From: Pseudomonas lactis
Lineage (GTDB): Bacteria > Pseudomonadota > Gammaproteobacteria > Pseudomonadales > Pseudomonadaceae
Reading direction: 5' to 3'
Length of the DNA stretch: 64,000 nucleotides
Assembly (NCBI RefSeq): GCF_001439845.1
Contig: NZ_JYLO01000012.1
Span: forward strand, 248,001 to 312,000
How positions within the stretch are numbered: position 1 is the first letter of the stretch; every line of letters begins with the position of its first letter. The notes under the pieces were generated by a model, which had not been told where the DNA came from, searched no databases, and saw nothing but the letters and a program-made list of their open reading frames with translations. The translations under genes and the position numbers were made by a program. Shown here one piece after another: positions 45,729-54,200 of this stretch.

Positions 45729-47132
45729 TTATTCGCCCGCAGCGCCCGAGGCATCGGCACTGCTGCGTTTACGCTTGGTGCCGCTGCGGCGACGCTTTTT
45801 CGGGCCTTCGCCGGCGCTATCGCCTTTGCTGCCCAGTTCACGAATCATTTCGCGGCGCTGGCTGTCATTGGCGTCCTGATAGTCGGTCCACCATTCACCC
45901 AGGCCATCGGTCTGCTCGCCCGCGCTTTCACGCAGCAGCAGGAAGTCGTAGCCGGCACGGAAGCGCGGGTTGTCCAGCAACAGATCGGCGCGCTTGCCGC
46001 TGCGGCGTGGCAGGCGCTCCTGCATGTCCCAGATTTCGCGGATCGGCATGGTGAAACGTTTGGGGATAGCGATGCGTTGGCACTGTTCGGCGATCAACTC
46101 GTGAGCCGCTTCCTGCATGGCCGGGATCGGCGGCATGCCACGGTCCTGCAAGCGCAGTACGCGTTTTGGCAGGGCCGGCCACAACAAGGCGGCAAACAAG
46201 AACGCCGGGGTCACCGGTTTGTTCTGCTTGATGCGCAGGTCGGTGTTGATCAAGGCTTCGCTGATCAAAGTGTGGGTGTACGTTGGGTTGTACTCCAAGG
46301 CCTCGGCGCTGGCCGGGAACAATGGGTCGAACAACTGCAGGTCCACCAGCATTTCAAAGGTGTCGGCGGCGTAGCCCGAAAGGAACAGCTTGAGCACTTC
46401 TTCAAACAGGCGTGCCGAGGGGATTTCCCGCAGCATCGGCGCCAGTTCGCGAATCGGCGCGGCGGTGTGCTTTTCGATGCCAAAGTTGAGCTTGGCGGCG
46501 AATCGCACGGCGCGCAGCATGCGCACCGGGTCTTCCTGGTAGCGCTGCGTTGGGTCGCCGATCAGGCGGATCAGGTTGTTGCGAATGTCGTGTACGCCGT
46601 TGGCGTAATCGAGGATGCGCTCGCTGACCGGGTCGTAATACAAGGCGTTGATGGTGAAGTCGCGGCGTTGCGCGTCCTCTTCCAAAGTGCCATAGACGTT
46701 ATCGCGCAGGATGCGCCCGCTCTCGTTGCGGGAAGACTGGTTGGTGTCTTCCTCTTCATCGTTTTGCGGGTGACCGGCGCGGAAGGTCGCGACCTCGATG
46801 ATTTCGCGACCAAAGTGGATATGCACCAGCTTGAAGCGCCGGCCGATGATTCGTGCATTACGAAACTCGGCGCGCACTTGTTCAGGCGTGGCGCTGGTGG
46901 CGACGTCGAAATCCTTGGGCGTGATGTTGAGCAACATGTCGCGTACGCAGCCACCCACCAGGTAGGCCTGGTAGCCGGCGTTCTGCAAACGTTCGACGAT
47001 GTTCACTGCATAACGGCTGAATTGAGCGCGCTGCAGCGAATGCTGGCTGCTATTGAGCACTTCAGGCGTGCTGCGTTTGTGTTGCGTTCGACGCAAGGGA
47101 GAACGGAATGACTGGAACAACTTCTTCAGCAT
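45729..47132 (-). CDS. pcnB: Poly(A) polymerase I
   Basis: 467 aa from ATG 47132 (MLKKLFQSFRSPLRRTQHKRSTPEVLNSSQHSL); the frame is open 36 codons further up without family support. Nucleotidyltransferase core AYLVGGCVRDMLLNITPKDFDVATSATPEQV with the catalytic DxD, RDFTINALYYDP, and a basic C-terminal tail KKRRRSGTKRKRSSADAS that binds RNA. Adds 3' poly(A) tails that promote RNA decay. The C-terminal tail separates it from CCA-adding enzymes. Lies downstream of crcZ, as in P. aeruginosa. Confidence 0.94.
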   Translation of the reverse strand: MLKKLFQSFRSPLRRTQHKRSTPEVLNSSQHSLQRAQFSRYAVNIVERLQNAGYQAYLVGGCVRDMLLNITPKDFDVATSATPEQVRAEFRNARIIGRRFKLVHIHFGREIIEVATFRAGHPQNDEEEDTNQSSRNESGRILRDNVYGTLEEDAQRRDFTINALYYDPVSERILDYANGVHDIRNNLIRLIGDPTQRYQEDPVRMLRAVRFAAKLNFGIEKHTAAPIRELAPMLREIPSARLFEEVLKLFLSGYAADTFEMLVDLQLFDPLFPASAEALEYNPTYTHTLISEALINTDLRIKQNKPVTPAFLFAALLWPALPKRVLRLQDRGMPPIPAMQEAAHELIAEQCQRIAIPKRFTMPIREIWDMQERLPRRSGKRADLLLDNPRFRAGYDFLLLRESAGEQTDGLGEWWTDYQDANDSQRREMIRELGSKGDSAGEGPKKRRRSGTKRKRSSADASGAAGE

Positions 47133-47271
47133 GGGATGCACTGTTTGAAGGAATGTTCGGCCATAACGAAGAATGACCGCATGATGGGCGGGGATTCTAG
47201 CATTTAGTCGGGGGATGGTGTAGGAACAAGCTAAAGGCATTGCGCCATAAGCGTTTGAAGGTCAAATCCCG

Positions 47272-47638
47272 GAAACTACAAGGGGAGCCGAAGCTCCCCC
47301 AGAAGTAGTTGCGTGCTCTATTTTTATTATTGATGTCGGGCTTCTTGTTTTTGTTGATCGCCCTCGCCATGAAGCTTCACCTTCATGACACTCCCAATCG
47401 GGAGTCAAGAGCAAACGGATTGCTTTGGTCGCTGTGTTGCTGATCTACGATCCAACCAGTTCAGGCTCTGCCTTAGGGCAGTTTTTGTTGTTCTCGGCCT
47501 GGTTGCGGGGCAAGCCCCAAATGCAACGCCTCTCCAAAAGAATCAGTTAGCTGCGCCTCCGCCGTGTTGTTTTTGTTATGCGTGAGTCGATTCGTCTTAT
47601 TTTTATTGTCTTGTACAAAGCTTGTTATTGTTTTTGTA
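47272..47638 (-). ncRNA. crcZ: CrcZ regulatory RNA (sequesters Hfq/Crc)
   Basis: Lies between cbrB and pcnB on their strand, the position of crcZ in Pseudomonas. The transcript would start ~47638, 12 nt after a sigma54 promoter, and end at GGGGGAGC-TTCG-GCTCCCCT (47300-47282) followed by TTGTAGTTT. It holds at least five A-rich catabolite-activity motifs: AAAAACAATAACAA, ACAATAAAAATAA, AACAAAAACAAC, AACAACAAAAAC, CAACAAAAACAAG, AATAATAAAAATA. Such motifs bind Hfq with Crc and so relieve catabolite repression on poor carbon sources. Length ~365 nt fits the family. The exact ends are inferred. Confidence 0.92.
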
Positions 47639-47648
47639 CTAAGCATAT

Positions 47649-47664
47649 AGCAGGGTGCGTGCCA
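47649..47664 (-). promoter_or_regulatory. Sigma54 promoter of crcZ
   Basis: Minus strand TGGCACGCACCCTGCT: TGGCAC at -24, GC at -12 with exact 10-bp spacing between GG and GC. Downstream sequence ATATGCTTAGTACAAAAAC gives a start near 47638. Confidence 0.9.
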
Positions 47665-47722
47665 ACTTTTGCGCCGACCAGTAAAACCGGGGGGTTGGGC
47701 TGGTTTCGTCGGTTTGAGGGCC

Positions 47723-47763
47723 AAAAAAAAGCCGGGGCTTCGTTACCGTAAGCCCCGGCTTTT
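47723..47763. terminator. Terminator after cbrB, between crcZ promoter and its upstream sites
   Basis: GCCGGGGCTT (47731-47740) pairs with AAGCCCCGGC (47750-47759); T-runs flank both ends (8 T on the minus strand). Stops the cbrAB transcript before crcZ. Confidence 0.9.
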
Positions 47764-47813
47764 GTTACGTGAAAAGTCAGCGGTAACAGTTTTTTCACAT
47801 CAACAGGTGTTAC
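47763..47813. promoter_or_regulatory. CbrB binding sites (upstream activating sequence of crcZ)
   Basis: TGTTAC (47763-47768) and GTAACA (47783-47788) form a dyad TGTTAC-N14-GTAACA; a further TGTTAC lies at 47808-47813. This resembles the palindromic sites reported for CbrB at crcZ promoters. Located 100-150 bp upstream of the -24 element, starting 16 bp after the cbrB stop. Confidence 0.7.
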
Positions 47814-47829
47814 CTGTGGGGCTGCGCCC

Positions 47830-49266
47830 TCAGCTTTCGCTGGCCACCCCGGTCTTGCGCCGTGGAATGCCCAGGCGCTGGCGCCGTTCCCACAGGCATT
47901 TGCGACTCACGCCCAGCTTGCGTGCCAGCTCGGTCTCGGTCATGTGGTCCTGATGCTCGAGCACGAAGTGCTGGAAGTAGTCTTCCAGTGACAAATCTTC
48001 CGTCGGTTCATGGCTGGTATTGCTGGCTCCGCCCTGCTGCGGGGCCAGGCCGATGAAGTCGTCGTCATCCAGGTCACTGAGTTCGATGTCGATGCCCAGC
48101 AACTCGGCGGAAATCTCCGGGCTCTCGGACAGGATCACGGCGCGCTCGACGGCGTTCTCCAGCTCACGCACGTTCCCTGGCCACGAGTAGTGGCGGATGG
48201 CCTGCTCGGCGTCCGCGGCAAACTTCAGGTCGGTGCGCTCAATGCGCGCGCCTTGACGCAACAGGAACGCGTTGGCGATTTCGTTTACGTCGGAACCACG
48301 CTCGCGCAGGGCCGGCAGTTTGAGCGCGATGACATGCAGGCGGTAATACAAGTCCTCACGGAACTGACCGATCTTGGCCAGGCTCTTGAGGTCTCGGTGT
48401 GTCGCCGCGATCAATCGAACATCGACCTTCTGCGATTGCACCGAACCGACGCGGCGAATTTCGCCTTCCTGCAGCACGCGCAGCAACCGCGCCTGGGCTT
48501 CCAGGGGCAGCTCGCCAATTTCATCGAGGAATAAAGTGCCGCCGTCCGCGGCTTCCACCAGGCCCGCACGCCCGGCGCTGGCGCCGGTGAACGCACCTTT
48601 CTCGTGGCCGAACAGCTCGGACTCGATCAGGGATTCGGGGATCGCCGCGCAGTTCACCGAGATCATCGGTGCTTTGGCACGCTTGGACAGGTTGTGCAGG
48701 GCGCGGGCCACCAGTTCTTTACCGGTGCCCGATTCGCCCTGGATCAATACATTGGAGTCGGTCGGCGCCACTTTGCGGATCTTGCTGTACAAGTCCTGCA
48801 TCGGTGGGCAGGAGCCGATGATGCCGATCTCGCCGTTGCTGTTGTCGACACCCGGTTTTTCGCCGGCGCTGGCCTTGCCGGTGGGGCGTTGCTCGGCAGG
48901 CGCGCTGCTGGCCGACACGCGGTCACGCAGGATGCGGGCCACGGCCTGGAGCATTTCGTCGTGATCGAAAGGCTTGGCGATGTAGTCCACCGCGCCCATC
49001 TTCATCGAGTCCACCGCCGAACGCAGGCTGGCGTAGCTGGTCATGATCAACACCGGGGTGCCCTGGCCCAGCTTGATCAGCTCGGTGCCCGGGGCGCCGG
49101 GCAGGCGCAGGTCGCTGACAATCAGGTCGAACGTGGGAATGCTGAATCGCTCTTGGGCTTCCTGCACCGAGCCGGCTTCGCTGACCTGGTACTGATTACG
49201 TTCAAGCAGGCGTCGCAAGGCAGAGCGGATAATGGTTTCGTCTTCGACGATCAAAATGTGCGGCAT
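47830..49266 (-). CDS. cbrB: Sigma54-dependent response regulator CbrB
   Basis: 478 aa NtrC type. Receiver domain with phosphorylation site Asp52 (LIVSDLRLPG), AAA+ domain with Walker A GESGTGKELVARALH, sigma54 contact loop GAFTGA (KGAFTGASAGRAG), Walker B GGTLFLDEIGEL, and C-terminal Fis-type helix-turn-helix (TETELARKLGVSRKCLWERRQRLGIPRRK). It activates crcZ directly downstream and genes for amino-acid and poor-carbon use. Starts 22 bp after cbrA. Confidence 0.96.
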   Translation of the reverse strand: MPHILIVEDETIIRSALRRLLERNQYQVSEAGSVQEAQERFSIPTFDLIVSDLRLPGAPGTELIKLGQGTPVLIMTSYASLRSAVDSMKMGAVDYIAKPFDHDEMLQAVARILRDRVSASSAPAEQRPTGKASAGEKPGVDNSNGEIGIIGSCPPMQDLYSKIRKVAPTDSNVLIQGESGTGKELVARALHNLSKRAKAPMISVNCAAIPESLIESELFGHEKGAFTGASAGRAGLVEAADGGTLFLDEIGELPLEAQARLLRVLQEGEIRRVGSVQSQKVDVRLIAATHRDLKSLAKIGQFREDLYYRLHVIALKLPALRERGSDVNEIANAFLLRQGARIERTDLKFAADAEQAIRHYSWPGNVRELENAVERAVILSESPEISAELLGIDIELSDLDDDDFIGLAPQQGGASNTSHEPTEDLSLEDYFQHFVLEHQDHMTETELARKLGVSRKCLWERRQRLGIPRRKTGVASES

Positions 49267-49288
49267 TGATTCAATTCTCTCGACGGTC

Positions 49289-52237
49289 TCAGTTCACAGC
49301 GGACGTCGCTTCGACATGACGCGGCAAGGTCACCCGGATACGGGTGCCGCGTTGGCTTTGTGTGTCAGCCGGGCTGTCGATGGTGATTTGTCCATAATGC
49401 TCTTCAACGATGGAATAGACCAGTGCAAGGCCCAGACCGGTACCTTCACCGGGGTCCTTGGTGGTGAAGAAGGGTTCGAACAATCGGTCCATGATGTTCT
49501 GTGGAATGCCGCTGCCTTCGTCTTCCACGATCAGGTCGACCGTGTGCTCGAAAGCCTCGCTCTTGACGCGTACAGCACTGCCAGCCGGCGACGCGTCGCG
49601 GGCGTTGGACAGCAGGTTGATCAGCACCTGGGCCAGGCGTTGTGAGTCGCCATCGACCCAATGGTCCGGATCGCACAGGTTAAAGAACTGTACTTCGAAA
49701 TTGCGCCGGTTCAAGGCCAACAGCCCAATGGCATCCTGCGCCACTTCGGCCAGGCACACCGCTTCGTCCTGATTTTGATGGGCGCCGGAGTGGGCAAAGC
49801 TCATCAATGACTGGACGATGCGTGAAACCCGCTTGGTCTGTTCGAGGATCTGCCCGCTGATTTCGGTGATTTCCCCATCTTCTTCGCGCTCTTCGCGCAG
49901 GTTTTGCGCCAGGCAGGCGATACCGGTGATCGGGTTGCCGATTTCATGGGCCACGCCGGCCGCCAGGCGCCCGATACTGGCCAGGCGTTCGGAGTGCACC
50001 AGCTTGTCTTCGAGCATTTGTGTATCGGTCAAATCTTCTACCAGCAGCACCAGGCCGCTGTTACCCGGCGCCAAGGGTTCATCGATGGCGGCTTTGTGCA
50101 AGTTGAGCCAGCGGGTCTGGCCGTCGAGGGCCAAGTGTTGCTTGTGCAAGTGTTCGTCCGGCAGGTTGATGAAGCCTTGCAGCAGCTCCTTCCATGGATC
50201 GCCCAGGGTGTTGAGGCGTGAACCCACCACCCGCTGGGCGGCGATACCGGTGAGTTCTTCCATGGCCTTGTTCCACATCAGGATTTCCTGGTCCTTGGCC
50301 AGGGAGCACACGCCCATCGGCAGCTCCTGCAGAGTCTGGCGGTGATAACGGCGCAGGGCGTCGAGTTCGGCGGCCAGGCCTGTGAGGCGTGAGTGGTAAT
50401 CCTCCAGCCGGCTTTCGATGAAATGGATGTCTTCGGTAACGTAGTTTTCGCCACCGGCCTTATAGGGCAGGAAGGTTTCCACCATGTCCTGGGACACGCT
50501 CGGCCCCATCAACCCGGACAGGTTGGCCTCGATACGGTCACGCAGGCGGCGCAGGGCATAGGGCCGGCGCTCGTCAAACGGCAGATAGAGGTCGCGCAGC
50601 GCCTGTTCGACTTCCTTTTGTGCGGCCTTGGCGCCCAGGGGCTTGGCCAGTTGCGTGGCGAACTCCTGGGGCGAGGCTGCATGCAGTTCGCGGCGTTGCG
50701 GGCGGCGCACGTTGTCCACCGCGCAGGCTTCGGCGGCGCTGGTTTCTTCGGCGCTGGCGTTGGTGAACAGCGAGATCAGGGTAAACATCAGTACGTTGGC
50801 GGCCAGCGAGGCGATGGCGGCCATGTGCCAACTGGTGTCGTCCAGCACGTAGATCATGTTCAGCAACGGGATATAGAAGCCCTGCAGGTTGCCGACCAGC
50901 GGTAGCAGCATGGTCACGGTCCACACCAGGATCCCGGCCAGCAGCCCAGCAATAAAGCCACGTCGATTGGCGGTCGGCCAGTACAGCACCGACAACACGC
51001 CCGGCAGGAACTGCAAGGTGGCGACAAACGCGACAATGCCCAGGTTGGCCAGGTCTTGCCCGGCGCCCAGCAGCAGATAAAACGCGTAGCCGGCCATGAT
51101 GATCGCGACGATCAGCGCACGCCGGGTCCATTTCAACCAACGGTAGATATTGCCCTCCGCCGGCGGCTGGTACAGCGGCAGTACCAAGTGGTTGAGCGCC
51201 ATGCCCGAGAGTGCCAGGGTGGTGACGATGATCAACCCGCTGGCTGCCGACAACCCCCCGACATACGCCAGCAGCGCCAGGGCTGGGCTGTTGGCGGCAA
51301 TACCGATGCCCAGGGTGAAATACTCGGGGTTGGTGGTGGCCCCCAGTTTCAGGCCGGCCCACAGGATCAGCGGCACCGCCAGGCTCATCAGCAACAGGAA
51401 CAGCGGCAAGCCCCAGCTGGCGCTGACCAGCGAGCGCGGGTTGAGGTTCTCGGTGAAGGTCATGTGGTACATGTGCGGCATCACGATCGCCGAGGCGAAG
51501 AACACCAGCAGCAGCGTACGCCATGGGCCTTCCTGCAAGGGGGTATGCAAGGCGGCGAGGGCGGTCTGGTTTTGCAGCAGCCACAGCTCCAGCTGTTGCG
51601 GCCCGTCGAACACGCCGTAGAGCGCATAAAGGCCGACGCCGCCGATGGCGATCAGCTTGATGACCGACTCAAAGGCAATCGCAAACACCAGGCCCTGGTG
51701 TTTCTCGCGGGTGGCGATATGGCGAGACCCAAAGAAGATGGTGAACAAGGTGATCAGTGCGCAGAACGCCAGGGCAACCCGATGTTGCACGGGCTCGCGG
51801 GTCAGGATACTGATGGAGTCGGCCACCGCCTGGATCTGCAGGGCCAGCAACGGCAGCACGCCGATCAACATGAAAATGGTGGTCAGCGCGCCGGCCCAGG
51901 TGCTGCGAAAGCGAAAGGCAAACAGGTCGGCCAGGGAAGACAGCTGGTACGTCCGGGTGATTTTCAGGATCGGGTACAGCAGCACCGGTGCCAGCAGGAA
52001 CGCGCCCGACACCCCAAGATAACTGGAGAGAAAGCCGTAGCCGTACTGATAGGCCAACCCCACCGTGCCGTAGAACGCCCAGGCACTGGCGTACACGCCC
52101 AGGGACAAGGTGTAGGTCAACGGATGGCGAATGATCGCCCGTGGAATCATTCCGCGCTCACTGATCCAGGCCACGCCGAATAACGCAGCCAGGTAGGCGG
52201 CGCTGATCAGCAGCATCTGGGTGAGACTAAAGCTCAT
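49289..52237 (-). CDS. cbrA: Sensor histidine kinase CbrA (transporter-fused)
   Basis: 982 aa from ATG 52237 (MSFSLTQMLLISAAYLAALFGVAW); ATG 52243 is an alternative giving 984. N-terminal ~500 residues are a 12-13 helix sodium:solute symporter-like domain (histidine-transport type), then a linker/STAC-like region (~residues 510-620), a PAS domain, HisKA with phospho-His in VAHEIGNPITGIAC, and HATPase with NLLSNARDAS and GEGTGLGLALVYSIVEEHYGQI. With CbrB it controls the carbon/nitrogen balance. The start lies inside cbrX (17-nt overlap at 52243, 11-nt at 52237), so translation is probably coupled. Confidence 0.95.
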   Translation of the reverse strand: MSFSLTQMLLISAAYLAALFGVAWISERGMIPRAIIRHPLTYTLSLGVYASAWAFYGTVGLAYQYGYGFLSSYLGVSGAFLLAPVLLYPILKITRTYQLSSLADLFAFRFRSTWAGALTTIFMLIGVLPLLALQIQAVADSISILTREPVQHRVALAFCALITLFTIFFGSRHIATREKHQGLVFAIAFESVIKLIAIGGVGLYALYGVFDGPQQLELWLLQNQTALAALHTPLQEGPWRTLLLVFFASAIVMPHMYHMTFTENLNPRSLVSASWGLPLFLLLMSLAVPLILWAGLKLGATTNPEYFTLGIGIAANSPALALLAYVGGLSAASGLIIVTTLALSGMALNHLVLPLYQPPAEGNIYRWLKWTRRALIVAIIMAGYAFYLLLGAGQDLANLGIVAFVATLQFLPGVLSVLYWPTANRRGFIAGLLAGILVWTVTMLLPLVGNLQGFYIPLLNMIYVLDDTSWHMAAIASLAANVLMFTLISLFTNASAEETSAAEACAVDNVRRPQRRELHAASPQEFATQLAKPLGAKAAQKEVEQALRDLYLPFDERRPYALRRLRDRIEANLSGLMGPSVSQDMVETFLPYKAGGENYVTEDIHFIESRLEDYHSRLTGLAAELDALRRYHRQTLQELPMGVCSLAKDQEILMWNKAMEELTGIAAQRVVGSRLNTLGDPWKELLQGFINLPDEHLHKQHLALDGQTRWLNLHKAAIDEPLAPGNSGLVLLVEDLTDTQMLEDKLVHSERLASIGRLAAGVAHEIGNPITGIACLAQNLREEREEDGEITEISGQILEQTKRVSRIVQSLMSFAHSGAHQNQDEAVCLAEVAQDAIGLLALNRRNFEVQFFNLCDPDHWVDGDSQRLAQVLINLLSNARDASPAGSAVRVKSEAFEHTVDLIVEDEGSGIPQNIMDRLFEPFFTTKDPGEGTGLGLALVYSIVEEHYGQITIDSPADTQSQRGTRIRVTLPRHVEATSAVN

Positions 52238-52403
52238 CGGCATCTTTTTGGCTCTGCAGGATGAAGGTCACGACGATCAGGATCAGCCATAGCAGATAAG
52301 GGCGATACCAGGCGCCCGTGGCGTCGATCCACCAATCCATGATGGCGGGGGAGAACAGGTAGATCCCGACGACCAGCAGCAGGACCAAACGATAGATGTA
52401 CAT
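52227..52403 (-). CDS. cbrX: Small membrane protein CbrX upstream of cbrA
   Basis: 58 aa, ATG 52403 to TAG 52227: starts MYIYRLVLLLVVGIYLFSPA and ends TFILQSQKDADEL. Two hydrophobic helices (YRLVLLLVVGIYLFSP and YLLWLILIVVTFIL) separated by MDWWIDATGAWYR. Overlaps the cbrA start. A small ORF in this place, named cbrX, is known from P. putida as part of the cbrXAB transcript. The overlap suggests translational coupling that sets CbrA levels; a direct role as a helper subunit is also possible. Confidence 0.85.
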   Translation of the reverse strand: MYIYRLVLLLVVGIYLFSPAIMDWWIDATGAWYRPYLLWLILIVVTFILQSQKDADEL

Positions 52404-52465
52404 GTTGGCCTCTGATTAAAAATCTGCCGCGATGTTAACGGATGGCTGGCAACCTGCAAGCGCCT

Positions 52466-53353
52466 TCAACTCAATTGCGCTTCGGCCAGGGTCAGTGTGC
52501 GCGGGATGCGGGTGGCGTCCCAGTGCGCAATGCCCCAATCCAGCAGTTCTCGGGGGCTGGCGTACCGCAGTTGCGCGTCGGGCTGTTGGCCAAGGGCGCG
52601 CAGTGCTCTGAGCAGCAAAGGCGTGGCCTGGTCGGCTGTCAACGGTGGAGAGCGGTAGGACTTGCCCAGTTTGTTGCCGTCCGGCTGCACGATCAGCGGA
52701 ACATGCAGGTAACGGGGTTGGCGCAGGCCGAGCAGCTCTTGCAAATAAAGCTGGCGCGGCGTGGAATCGAGCAGGTCGGCGCCGCGCACGATATCGGTGA
52801 CCCCTTGCCAGGCGTCGTCGAGCACCACCGCCAGTTGGTAGGCGTAGAGGCCGTCGCGGCGACGGATGATGAAATCGCCCGCATCGCGGCCCAGATGCTG
52901 CCGGAACTCGCCTTGGACGCGGTCGGTAAAGTGATATTCCAACTCGGGCACGCGCAGGCGGATGGCGGCGTCTTGCTGGTCGTGGCCGGCATTGCGGCAC
53001 AAGCCTGGGTAAATCCCGTTGTAGGGCTCCAACTGCTTGCGCGAGCAGGTGCAGGCGTAGGCCAGGCCGTGGTTGAACATATCGTTCAGCACTTTGGCGT
53101 AGGCATCATGCCGCTCGCTCTGGCGAACCAGTTCGCCATCCCATTCAAAGCCGTAGCTTTCCAGCGCATGCAGAATCGCCGCCTGGGCGCCGGGCTCTTC
53201 ACGGGGAGGGTCGAGGTCTTCCATGCGCATCAACCAACGGCCCTGGTGGGCGCGTGCATCGAGGTAGGAGGCGAGGGCGGCAACCAGGGAGCCAAAGTGC
53301 AAATGGCCGCTGGGCGTGGGGGCGAAGCGCCCGATATAAGTAGAGGCTGTCAT
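52466..53353 (-). CDS. gluQ: Glutamyl-Q tRNA(Asp) synthetase
   Basis: 295 aa. Class I synthetase core of GluRS type (YIGRFAPTPSGHLHFGSLVAALASYLDAR), zinc-site segment CTCSRKQLEPYNGIYPGLCR, and KLGKS variant of KMSKS (GNKLGKSYR). Lacks the anticodon-binding half of GluRS. It glutamylates queuosine in tRNA-Asp rather than charging tRNA-Glu. Linked to dksA in most gammaproteobacteria; here 83 bp separate them. Confidence 0.95.
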   Translation of the reverse strand: MTASTYIGRFAPTPSGHLHFGSLVAALASYLDARAHQGRWLMRMEDLDPPREEPGAQAAILHALESYGFEWDGELVRQSERHDAYAKVLNDMFNHGLAYACTCSRKQLEPYNGIYPGLCRNAGHDQQDAAIRLRVPELEYHFTDRVQGEFRQHLGRDAGDFIIRRRDGLYAYQLAVVLDDAWQGVTDIVRGADLLDSTPRQLYLQELLGLRQPRYLHVPLIVQPDGNKLGKSYRSPPLTADQATPLLLRALRALGQQPDAQLRYASPRELLDWGIAHWDATRIPRTLTLAEAQLS

Positions 53354-53395
53354 GGCCCGGATACTACTGCATAACCGGTAAACGCCAGAAACAAA

Positions 53396-53417
53396 AATGG
53401 AGCGTTCGCACGCTCCA
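53396..53417 (-). terminator. Hairpin terminator after dksA
   Basis: ATGGAGCG-TTCGCA-CGCTCCAT (8-bp stem) followed on the minus strand by TTTTTG, 20 bp beyond the dksA stop. Confidence 0.85.
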
Positions 53418-53436
53418 TTCGTTCAGATCGGCAGGG

Positions 53437-53880
53437 TTACTTGCCGACCTGTTTTTCCTTGATTTCAGCCAAGGTCTTGCAGTCTACGCACAGGTCCGCG
53501 GTTGGGCGGGCTTCCAGTCGGCGAATACCGATTTCGACGCCGCAGGATTCGCACCAGCCGTATTCTTCGTCTTTGATCAGTTGCAGGGTCTTGTCGATCT
53601 TCTTGATCAACTTGCGCTCGCGGTCGCGGGCGCGCAGTTCGAGGGCGAACTCTTCTTCCTGGCTGGCACGATCGGCCGGGTCAGGGAAGTTGGCCGCTTC
53701 ATCCTTCATATGGTCAACCGTACGGTCGACTTCCTGCATCAAGTCCTGTTTCCACTTGTTGAGGATCTTGGTGAAGTGGTCGCGCATGGGCTCGCCCATG
53801 TACTCCTCGCCCTTTTTTTCGACATAGGGTTCGAAGCCGCCGAGGCCTTGAGTATGCTGTTGCTTTGCTTGGGTGGACAT
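53437..53880 (-). CDS. dksA: RNA polymerase-binding transcription factor DksA
   Basis: 147 aa from ATG 53880 (MSTQAKQQHTQGLGGFEPYVEKKGEEYMG); six earlier codons in frame have no family support. Coiled-coil with the tip acidic residues D-P-A-D in FPDPADRASQEEEF, then a complete C4 zinc finger (CESCG...CVDC), so this is the classical zinc-bound form. Works with ppGpp to adjust rRNA and amino-acid promoters. Confidence 0.97.
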   Translation of the reverse strand: MSTQAKQQHTQGLGGFEPYVEKKGEEYMGEPMRDHFTKILNKWKQDLMQEVDRTVDHMKDEAANFPDPADRASQEEEFALELRARDRERKLIKKIDKTLQLIKDEEYGWCESCGVEIGIRRLEARPTADLCVDCKTLAEIKEKQVGK

Positions 53881-54200
53881 GAATAGACCGCCTCTCACTC
53901 TTCTAATCCATTGCGCAGGATTGCAACGTCACCGACACCTGCCGGCCCTGCGGCTGCAAGCGGGCGAACTTACCAGATAGATTCAGGGTGCGCTACTCCC
54001 GGTTGTCGAGGTCCAGGGCAAAGGGGATGCAAACCGCAGCAGCCCGCCATGACTGGGTATGTATCGCCTCGAATGTTGATTTTAGCTGTTTTACGAGCGC
54101 GCGCAGGGTGCACTTGCAGCCCCAATCAGGCAATAGAGCATGTTTTACCGTGAGGGTTCGGTAGAATCCAGATTTTGTCCTCACCGTCTAAGGAAGGCTA
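53881..54200. other. 320-bp dksA/aminotransferase divergent gap, no gene seen
   Basis: Contains the promoters of dksA (minus) and of the aminotransferase (plus; TAGAAT at 54162-54167 is a possible -10). No convincing operator, hairpin or short gene was found. Confidence 0.4.
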
